From Limnomonas spitsbergensis (lineage: Eukaryota; Chlorophyta; Chlorophyceae; Chlamydomonadales), in assembly GCA_037349105.1 (NCBI GenBank), contig JAYJMM010000112.1:744001-808000 (forward strand): DNA of 64,000 bases, written 5' to 3'. The position numbers and the translations under genes are program-made. The notes below the pieces were generated by a model, which made no database searches, was not told where the DNA came from, and worked only from the letters and a program-made list of their open reading frames with translations. This document shows positions 54,601 to 62,604 of the stretch, piece after piece (position 1 is the first letter of the stretch; every line of letters begins with the position of its first letter).

Positions 54601-56270
54601 AGTTTGACGTATAATTTATTGGAATCCAGTATTTTCATCACTTCTTCTAAGTGTTGAGTATGCTCTTCAATTGTTTTACTGAAGATGATTATATCATCGA
54701 GATAAACTGAAACACAATGGCTTAATGGCCGGAAAATCCGATTCATAAATGATTGGAAGCCGATTGGTGCATTTGTTAAGCCCATCGGTAGAGTTTTCCA
54801 CGCGTAAGTCCCGAAGGGCGTTATGAATTGTGTTTTTGGTATATCCGTTGCATGTAACGGCAACTGCCAGTATCCTGATGTTAAATCACAGGAAGAGAAA
54901 TATTTACATCCTTGTAACTTATCAAAAAGGTCATCCGCTCTTGGATGATGCCCTTTCATGGGTACAGTTTGTCCGTTAAGTAACCGATAGTCTACGGTAA
55001 ACCGCAAAGTACCATCGGGTTTGGCAGCAAATACGATTGGACTACCCCATGGAGAAGTACTGGGTTGTATTAGCCCCCTTTTTAGAAGGTCACCGACATG
55101 TGATTCGACCTCTAATCGCTCAGCTGGGCTGAGGCGATAGCTAGGGCGAAACACGGGTGTGCTGTCCTGCTTAAGTTCAATGAGAACTGGTAAAGTGTTT
55201 GTTTGGTCTGGCATGCGTACACTATCCTGGAAAATATGTTTGTATTTAACCAGTACATTGCGAATGCTGGGTGTGAGATCTTCGGAGAAATCAACATGTG
55301 ACGGCCGATCAGTGAGTTCTGGTTCGTGCAAATCAGTACAATCTGTAGCACTGACATACGGGTGTATACCCGTGTCAACCACATTGACCGCAAACAACTT
55401 TGCTCCTTTACGATGAAGTCGTTTCATTTGAACATAATTTATCATAGGGTTGGATGGAACCACCGGTTTCTCTTGTGGAATCGGCGTGAGTACGATTACC
55501 TTACCTTGCTTATTTTTGATTGAGCAAGTAGAATGTTCGTATGAGATTATGGCTTTTTGCTTTAGCAGCCAATCATCCCCAAGAATGACATCCAAAGATG
55601 GACCTAAGTCCACTACAAATGCATTAATTTGGTGTTTGTATTTCATCCCATTTTCGGAACGAATGCAAAGTGTTGCTTGACACCGAGTGGAAGTAGCAAA
55701 AGAGCCATCCGCTAATTCTACGATATGGTGATCCGGTATGGTGACAAGACCAATCGCTTTAGCTTTTCTTGAGTTGATAAAACTATGAGTAGCCCCTGAG
55801 TCCAAGGTGCACACAGTGAGAGCCCCATTCAGGGTGCATTCAAATTGCATAGTTAAATCTGACTCAGTTATGTGCTCGGTCAAAGCGACTTTCATTTTTA
55901 CTTTGTTGTAAGCGGGGTCAAAGTAAACCTCCATAGGCCATTTGAGCCCGCGCGAACATTTAGTAATGCCCTCATTTTTCTGATGGAAAAGAGGATACCC
56001 TTCATGGTAGTCAGCTATCTTGCGCAAGCCTTGCAACAGTGGTGTCCATGCGGCTCCAGGCCATTTGGGCACTAAGAAACATGCTGATAGTGACAAGGGA
56101 TTTTGACCCTTCTGTTTAAAATAATATTCAATAGCCGGCATAAGCATGGGCCATGGAGGATTAATCCATAAATGATTATTACATAACGTTTGTTTAAAAA
56201 ATGACTTGTTAGGTGAGCAATAAGAAGTGCACAAGGCATTGTCTCCCTGATTGTCACTAAAGGCATCCAT
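54567..56270 (-). CDS. Pol: Dam-like domain, protease and reverse transcriptase
   Basis: 567-residue frame. Residues 1-110 form a domain with MDAFSDNQGDNALCTSYCSP, HLWINPPWPMLMPAIEYYFK and FLVPKWPGAAWTPLLQG. The D...NA...Y...W..NPPx order is that of the phage-type Dam adenine methyltransferase family, with NPPW in place of (D/N)PP(Y/F). The aspartic protease follows (TLDSGATHSFI, then VILGDDWL). RT comes next: SPWGSPIVFAAKPDGTLRFT, VDYRLLN, SSCDLTSGYWQL, FGTYAWKTLPMGLTNAP and the catalytic VYLDDIIIFS. The frame is open upstream to about 56380 and overlaps the end of gag in the -1 frame. It ends out of frame at an A8 run. Confidence 0.93.
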   Translation of the reverse strand: MDAFSDNQGDNALCTSYCSPNKSFFKQTLCNNHLWINPPWPMLMPAIEYYFKQKGQNPLSLSACFLVPKWPGAAWTPLLQGLRKIADYHEGYPLFHQKNEGITKCSRGLKWPMEVYFDPAYNKVKMKVALTEHITESDLTMQFECTLNGALTVCTLDSGATHSFINSRKAKAIGLVTIPDHHIVELADGSFATSTRCQATLCIRSENGMKYKHQINAFVVDLGPSLDVILGDDWLLKQKAIISYEHSTCSIKNKQGKVIVLTPIPQEKPVVPSNPMINYVQMKRLHRKGAKLFAVNVVDTGIHPYVSATDCTDLHEPELTDRPSHVDFSEDLTPSIRNVLVKYKHIFQDSVRMPDQTNTLPVLIELKQDSTPVFRPSYRLSPAERLEVESHVGDLLKRGLIQPSTSPWGSPIVFAAKPDGTLRFTVDYRLLNGQTVPMKGHHPRADDLFDKLQGCKYFSSCDLTSGYWQLPLHATDIPKTQFITPFGTYAWKTLPMGLTNAPIGFQSFMNRIFRPLSHCVSVYLDDIIIFSKTIEEHTQHLEEVMKILDSNKLYVKLKKMYLRTARD

Positions 56271-56374
56271 GGCGAATGGACTACAAGTCAGATCTTGGAT
56301 CCTACTGAAATCGAGGAGGTTAACAAACCTTTCATCCCCATAAGTCAGTGGTGGAGGGCGGGCTAGCTGTTGCT

Positions 56375-57124
56375 CTAGCCCTTCCGGTTTGGCCGGCCGC
56401 CCTGCGCAGGAGGCATCATCTTCTTCCTCTTCTCTGCCGTCATTTTGAAGGCGAGGTGTACCAGGCAGCCTTCATCGTGAGAGAAGTCTGAGTGCTTGCA
56501 CATCGGGCAAACGGTACGGAAGTCTGGCCTCTTATGGCTTGAGTCTTTCTTCACGCCACCCTGGATCTTCCAAGGCTCCTTCTTGCCCTTGCTGCCCTGT
56601 GGGTGGACATTGGGAATGCCTTTCAATTTAGGGCGATAAGGTTGTCGGTCATGTGCTTGATCATGAACAGGGACCATGCCTTGCAATTGCATGACCACAG
56701 TGTGTTTTGCAAGATCTTCCCAATCTGTCCATGCATCACCAGTGCGGGGGTCGACCTTAGAGGTCTCCCGTGTTTCTTTCTTGAGCCCTTGCCAGTACAT
56801 TAATACCAGATCAGGTGCAGATGGTGATGGTGGGCCAGCCCTGTTGAGGAGTACTTTAAATGAGGTTTGGTACTCGGTTGGTGAGCCCTTTTGGCTTATG
56901 TGGTGCAGTGCCGATCGTGCCACACGTTGTCGGTCCGGTTTGCTGAATGCAGCTAGCAGAGCAGCTTTAAACTGATCCCATGAGATGGTCTCTTGCCTAT
57001 TCAGGATGGGTTCAGCAAATGCCAGGTAAGCTTCTAGAGCTTTGCCAGCAAGCATGTTCATGCCATGCACTGCCCAATCTTGCATAGGTACCTTGTTTCC
57101 GGACAGGTAGTTTGCAAATAACAT
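56375..57124 (-). CDS. Gag with C/H zinc motif
   Basis: 249-residue frame starting MLFANYLSGNKVPMQDW. The capsid part includes AHGMNMLAGKALEAYLAF-like helices (with variants), SWDQFKAALLAAFSKPDRQR and GSPTEYQTSFKVLLNRAG, the retrotransposon-gag pattern. The C-terminal nucleocapsid region is basic and has CPMCKHSDFSHDEGCLVH, an unusual C-x2-C-x6-H-x3-C arrangement rather than the CCHC knuckle. It ends at TAG 56375-56377. Confidence 0.9.
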   Translation of the reverse strand: MLFANYLSGNKVPMQDWAVHGMNMLAGKALEAYLAFAEPILNRQETISWDQFKAALLAAFSKPDRQRVARSALHHISQKGSPTEYQTSFKVLLNRAGPPSPSAPDLVLMYWQGLKKETRETSKVDPRTGDAWTDWEDLAKHTVVMQLQGMVPVHDQAHDRQPYRPKLKGIPNVHPQGSKGKKEPWKIQGGVKKDSSHKRPDFRTVCPMCKHSDFSHDEGCLVHLAFKMTAEKRKKMMPPAQGGRPNRKG

Positions 57125-57965
57125 AAGTGAGTCCTCAATTATGTCATCAGCCCCCCCTTAAAATTTTAGGGGCTCCGGCACACGGCATCTGTTGTGCGCG
57201 CGGTCAGTGGTAGGTATTTCGACCGTTGGGCTTACCTCAGCCATAGCCGAAGGTCCTGCGACAGCCAAAGCCGAAGCTCCTGCCTTTTTGCCAGCCTTAT
57301 GTTTCTCCAGCTGCTCAGCTGCTCATGGCTGTTCACCACGTTGGGTGCTTGGATAGCCAAGCGGAGGGCCGCCAGGCCTGCTGTGACCCTGGCCTTGACA
57401 CCTCGAAGGTTGGTTCGAAGGTGGACATTTTGTTTGGTAAGCGCTACGCCTTTTTCATGGCTGACTTCTTTGCCTTCTTATAAATCTGTTATTGATTCAG
57501 TGGTGGCTGTCGCAGCGGCATTGCGTATCACTGTTGTGGTGACACTAATTGCTTTTATATGTGGCTTGCCACAAACGATGACTTTCGATGGAACGAAATA
57601 CCTTTTATCCTCCTTATAGGAGAGACTTTTGGTTGTTAAGATCGTGTCTGTGAAGACCTCGATCGAAACTGGGCGGAATTTCTTTTGAGAAATCCTTGGT
57701 CAGACGTTTTGTCTGCCGTTGGTCAGACACTGGGTCTGCCGGAGGTCAGACTCGTGGTCTGCCTTTAGCTTCACCGAAATGAGCTCTTGGTGCGACTGTG
57801 TTTAACAGACGCCCGAGGGAAACGTGTTTTCACATGCGCCTTACGAGTGCTTGCACACACGTGAAGGGCTTTGCTTTTCGATGCCAATAGTTTGACACCC
57901 CCCTAGGTCCCTCAATCGATCAGAGGCAAGTCGATACCTGCCCCCAACACTGCTCGAGAAATCAA
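57125..57965 (-). promoter_or_regulatory. 5' leader of the chromovirus
   Basis: 840 bp between the 5' LTR and gag with no supported coding. It contains three tandem 23-bp units at 57698-57766, each GGTCAGAC-n-GTCTGCC, which can fold as three short hairpins in series. The primer-binding site next to the LTR (TTGATTTCTCGAGCAG in minus sense) does not match the common initiator-Met tRNA end. Confidence 0.5.
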
Positions 57966-58146
57966 TGTAGCAACCTGCACACCTGATGCAGATGTACTAT
58001 AATAATTATGTTGTAAAGAGCACCGCCTCGCTCTATACTGTCTGTGCCTCCTTAGGATGCGGTATATCATCCATTGCACAGTCCAGATGTACATCACATG
58101 TACATCAGTATTCCATCTCAGACCTAGTAGCTTTAGGAACGCTACA
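57966..58146 (-). repeat. 5' LTR of the chromovirus
   Basis: 181 bp, identical by eye to the 3' LTR. It should contain the element promoter (minus strand). Confidence 0.93.
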
Positions 58147-58169
58147 GGTACCATCCTGCCTCCCTAAAG

Positions 58170-58620
58170 TGTAGAGCTATCACTTCCTCAATCGCATTGA
58201 GCCCATTCAGGTCAGGAGCTGACGCGGACAGATGTGACGAGATATGCCATCAGCGCTGAGGAGTTGAGGGGGGGCGGGGGCGAGGAGCTCCCCAAGAAGC
58301 AAGAGACCAGGTTGCTAATGCAGCACATCAGCAAGCTCAAGTCAGATGCTAGTTTGATTCCAATGATGTGTGAGTCCTCTCGTTTCTGGAGCCTCATGGT
58401 CTCTAGCGGGGATAGGTAGCTGGGAGGTGGTAGCTAGAGAATGGTATATTCTTCTGTTTCACCGTTTGACATTTGTGAACCAGCTACATTTTTAGACACC
58501 ATTAGAAGCTCACTGTTGAACTGATTGAAATCGACCCCGCTCCCTCCCCCAAATTCTGTTTTTTAACTGGGAATTTAGGTTTTACTAGGTTCCTGAGGCG
58601 GTGGAGGGGGGTACTACCCC
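58170..58620 (+). repeat. Dispersed repeat family B, copy 2
   Basis: Matches 24381-24810 along its length, with shared landmarks CATTGAGCCCA, GGGGGGCGGGGGCGAGGAGC, CAGCAAGCTCAAGTCAGATG and GTGAACCAGCTACATTTT. Stops interrupt the protein-like reading. It begins close to the right target duplication of the chromovirus. Confidence 0.6.
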
Positions 58621-60469
58621 CTGGCTAGTAGGCAGGGGTTCCTTCACATTTTTTATCATGGGGTTTTTGACTCTTTTTTACCCCCCCCCTTCTTGCGCAA
58701 ACCATGGAAATCCTGGCCCAGCTGCTCTGCTGTTGCACACGCATCTAGCTACCTCATGCCGCGACATAATGTGGTGGGCAAAAGAAAATGGAGAAGTCCC
58801 CAAAGTAAACTGGCTAAATACTTGTGTTAGATAATTAAGTTACTCAGTGCCGGTGAACGGCTGATCTACGACTTCCTTCTGGATAACTGTGTATATACAT
58901 GCCAGCCTCAGGCCCTCAGGGCACCATGCACCGATCAGCATTATTAAGTTTGGGAAGCCTAGGCTAAGTGCCAAGGTAAACCAAATGGCCTGTCTAGGAG
59001 ATTTCTCTGCTTTAAGTCGTGGATCGCTGGCGTGGCTGCCTGCTGGCTGGCTGGCTTCAAGACTTCAGTGGCCTCGGAGATGGTTGCTCTGACGTGAAGG
59101 CTAGTCGTGTTGATCTTGCTTGGCGGGTTGGTTGCTACTGCTTGTAGAACGGTGATGCCGGGCTAGGCGTAGACGCGGCGTAGGCACAATTGTGGGACTG
59201 TGCACAGCGGCGTTCCCGAGGTGTCGGACTTCTAGCTCTCTTGTGACTGTATAGCTCTAATCTATCTGCATTGGGACGGCATCTTGAGATCGTCGGGATT
59301 GCAGTAGATTGACGGCAGCATGATTAGTGGTAACTATGTTGTGCAATAGTAATAAGAGGGCGCCGCTAGGCAAGCCCGAGTAGTTTGAATAGTTTTGGCG
59401 GAGGGCCAAGCTGGGCACATGTGGAGCCACCTTGCTATCCTTTCTTTCCTCCAGCACCTTCTCCCTTTACTGTCCTAGCTGACTTTTTGTTTGCCGACGG
59501 GGCCGAGCTTCTTTTCAGCATGGCCCAGGGGTGTAACTACATTAACATGTGGAGCCACCTCTGGAATGGTCCCGGTTGGTAAATTGGGTAACTCAATCTT
59601 AAGAGAGGCGTGCGCAAGGTCCTACACATACCCTGTAGATAGACTGGTTGCGCAAAAAGAGTTTCTGGACCACCACATTCAGGCATGGGCCACGAAACCG
59701 AAGACGACTTCTGAGGCCTGCTAGATGGGATGAGAGCCGCACCCCAGCAGGTGGCCTAGAAACCCATCTAGCCCAGGCACCCCTTGAAGGGGCCATCCAA
59801 GCCATCCAGTATTTTGCTGACCAGTAATTCCCAGCACAACCTGGCAGTGCAGGATTTGTAAGGCACCATTGAGGGTGACAGGGACCAGCCTCCACAAGAG
59901 TGGGCTGGTTTACTGAGCCCCGGCATGCCGGCTGACCAACCTCTGGTAGAAAGCCTGACTTGACGCACTGCGGAGTTAGGGGAGCAGCACCCCAGTACAG
60001 ACAGCCGTGATGGACTGGCCGACCCTGGGTGCATCAGCCTCCCGCCCCCAGCCAGGCAGGAGACTTGGGCGGGCTGGTCACACTTGGAGGAGGTGCGAGG
60101 ACGTCCGGCTGCATGCCTGCACCTAGCCTTCATGGTGCCAGTGTGCGAGTCCGCAGCGGTTGACAGAACATCCCCATGCATATACGCTGGCTCGTCTGTC
60201 AGTGAGCGCCAGTGCCTATCAAGGTGTGCCCTGGCCCAGTTGGCCGATACCTCATGTAGTGCCCTGCGCCCCGATGTAGGAGGCCAGCGTATTACAGGTC
60301 GGCAGACATGTGGGCGTATGACATGCACATAGCAAGGCAACAAGATCCGGCTGGAGCACCGCGACACGGGGATGTACATGTTGCATGCATGCTTTTAATG
60401 CCCCAGCGTGATGGATCAATTTAGGGAGCGGGGATGGGCAGGTCCTCCAAACGGTGCTAGAGACTTCTT
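58621..60469. other. Repeat-rich intergenic DNA
   Basis: A degenerate family A fragment lies at about 59395-59560 (GGCCGAGCTTCTTTTCAGCA, then a diverged CAGGGGTGTAACTACATTAA end). A 203-residue minus frame at 60379-59768 has no recognisable domain. No gene supported. Confidence 0.4.
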
Positions 60470-60740
60470 CCAGTTGTACCGGGGCAGGTTTGGGTGGGAT
60501 GCCTTGGCTTTTGTGGAAGACGTGGTAGATATCATTGAGGCCTAGACGTTTTTCAGAGGCTGGCACTTCCTTTGTCTTTCTTTTCCAGCCTTTTGTCTGT
60601 CCCTTCACTTTATTTACCACTTTTCCTCATTTTTTCCTGCCCCCTGGTATTTGTTTTGTTCTTTCCTCCCAACCCTTTAGTTAGGCGCCCACGCGGCCGA
60701 GCCTTTTTGAGCAGGGCCCTGAGGTGTAATGTCATTGACA
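60470..60740 (+). repeat. Dispersed repeat family A, most complete copy
   Basis: The left part matches 11250-11347 (GGCTTTTGTGGAAGACGTGG, TAGATATCATTGAGG, GAGGCTGGCACTTCCTTTG). The middle matches 24314-24380. The right part matches 10600-10745 and 62165-62235, ending GAGGTGTAATGTCATTGAC. It is the uninterrupted counterpart of the split-repeat element's target. Confidence 0.75.
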
Positions 60741-61069
60741 TGTGCACTGCAATACCGTCGCACTCACTCGCTGGCATGCCCTTGACGGGTTTGACCTGAA
60801 TCCGTAACGCGAGCCCTAAACCCTGAGCCTAACAATTGTACGGTAAGATGGGGGAAACAGTTTGCGAGTTTGTGGCACTTTGGCCTGGAATTTTCACGCA
60901 ATACCCTCAGTACCCCCAGGGGTTACCCCTATGTGTCTCCCCCCAGCAGTTCATGCCTGTATCCAACAAGTTCTAGACCTGAAGCCTGAACCCTAGCACT
61001 TAAAGCATGAGTAACATGGAGTATAAGGGAGGGGATATAGTGTGCGCATGTACGCGCAAATGTCCTGAC

Positions 61070-61400
61070 ACTTTGGCTAGCCCACGACTTCCACCAGCTT
61101 TACCAGGGCAGATAGGGGAGGGAGGCCTCGATTGGCTTTTGTGGAAAATGAAGTTGAGCTTGTTGAGGGCTAGTCTCTTCAAGGGCAGTGGATGCGGTTT
61201 GCCTGCCCTTTTGTTGAAACTGTTGTTTGGAAGGTGAACACGCTTTCCTTTATTTTCTCCTGTGCCTTCTCTCTTAAGTTTCCCAGCAGACTTGTGTGCC
61301 GACGTCTTTTAAGAGCAGGGCCCAGAGGTCAATAACGTTACACCTCTGGGCTCGCTCAAAGCTCGGCCGCGTGGGCGCCCAACTGTTCAGAAGGGAGTAA
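61070..61400. repeat. Family A, diverged copy plus inverted end
   Basis: A diverged plus-oriented copy (CCACCAGCTTTACCAGGGCA, GGCTTTTGTGGAAAATGAAG) is followed at 61310-61395 by a GAGCAGGGCCCAGAGGT end. This abuts an inverted end (GTTACACCTCTGGGCTCGC ... CGGCCGCGTGGGCGCCCAAC), so two ends meet head to head. Confidence 0.55.
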
Positions 61401-61722
61401 CGAAGGAACTAAAAGGAAGAGAGGGGTAAAGGAACAAAAGGAGAGGCCGGGAAGGCAAAGAAGACCAAGTCCAACATTTGAGTTCCACTAGAGACTAGCC
61501 CTCTAAGAAAAGAAAAGTCCAGAAAAGAAAGCGTATCCCACCCCTGCTTGGCGGCGAGGGCACCCCAATGATCAGAAGGGAGAAGAGAATATACTAAAAA
61601 GGGGGCAAAAAAAAGGACCAAAAGAGAAGGTCGGAAAGGCCAACGACATCGGCCTCAGAAACCCTGGAGACTAACCCTCAATAATGCCCACAACACAGTC
61701 CACAAAAGCGAGTGCGTCCCAC

Positions 61723-62095
61723 CTAGAGGTGTAACGTCATTAACTTTGGCTAAGCCCTGTGGATACGTCAGTCAAGCTTTGCTGAACAGCGATTCTATGA
61801 ATGCTAAGTTGTAGGCACGCCGAGCTGATTATTTCGTGCCAGCCTGTAAAGGTGGGCGTGGTCGCATGCACATGCATCTAATTATCTCTCAACTGTTCTG
61901 ACTTCATATGACCTGACACATCGGCCCTTGATGATACGTTGGTTAGGCTATCCTGAACAGCAGGTCTCCGAATGTAAAGCTCCATGTATGCCCGTGCTGA
62001 TTATTTTGTGTCAGTCTGTATGGATGGGCATGGTAGCATGCACATTCAGCAGGAAATGTCTCAACTGACCAGGCTTGTCTAACGAGACACAACCC
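61723..62095. repeat. Diverged ~180-bp tandem duplication
   Basis: Two units share CTGAACAGC, GAATG(C)TAA, GCTGATTATTT(C/T)GTG, CAGTCTGTA-type, GGGCGTGGTCGCATGCACAT-type and TCTCAACTG landmarks in the same order, at about 70-75% identity by eye. Non-coding. Confidence 0.6.
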
Positions 62096-62154
62096 GGTTT
62101 AAATGAGGTCCATCCACTCAGTGAGCCATCTTCACTTCATTGACCCCATCTCCT

Positions 62155-62235
62155 TTTTATGTCTGCCCCTTTTTAGTTAGGCAGCCACGCGGCCGAGCCT
62201 TTTTGAGCAGGGCCCAGAGGTGTAACGTCATTGAC
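62155..62235 (+). repeat. Family A 3' end fragment
   Basis: TTTTAGTTAGGCAGCCACGC ... GAGCAGGGCCCAGAGGTGTA then ACGTCATTGAC: the same end as 10.7 and 60.7 kb. Confidence 0.65.
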
Positions 62236-62604
62236 TCACTGAGCCTCCAGCGTAGGCCCCAAGAATGCACACTGAAGTTGCCCCAGTTTTTATAGCGTTC
62301 GTGAGTAATGATGTCTTTAAGGTACCGTCTTTCTGGTGCAATGGTACGGTTCCCACTGGGCGTACGTTTTGTGGTCAGGCTTGGCACCCATCATTGCATC
62401 TCTAGTCCTATGGCCTGACCCTGTGGGTCGAGACATCAGGGATCATCTCTCAGTCGCCAGTGGTGCAGGATTGCTATCAAGCTTCAGACATTTGCATCAT
62501 TGCATCCGCAAACGACAAAGCTCTTTGATTCGAACTTTGTTCCCAGTGGTGCTCAGTGCTGAATCGTGGTCTCATAATGTGGCAGCCAACTGCTCAGCAC
62601 GACA

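Larger units (their letters stand above)
51859..58146 (-). mobile_element. Ty3/gypsy chromovirus with identical LTRs
   Basis: A 6,288-bp LTR retrotransposon, coding on the minus strand. LTRs at 51859-52039 and 57966-58146 are both 181 bp, begin TGTAGC and end GCTACA, and show no difference by eye. Flanks carry GGTAC at 51854-51858 and 58147-58151, a 5-bp target duplication. Order 5' to 3' in its sense is LTR, leader, gag, Dam-like domain, protease, RT, RNase H, integrase, chromodomain, polypurine tract, LTR. Identical LTRs imply very recent insertion. Confidence 0.95.

Noticed and set aside
59768..60379. 203-residue minus frame as a gene
   Set aside because: No domain and no exon partners, and it lies between repeat fragments.
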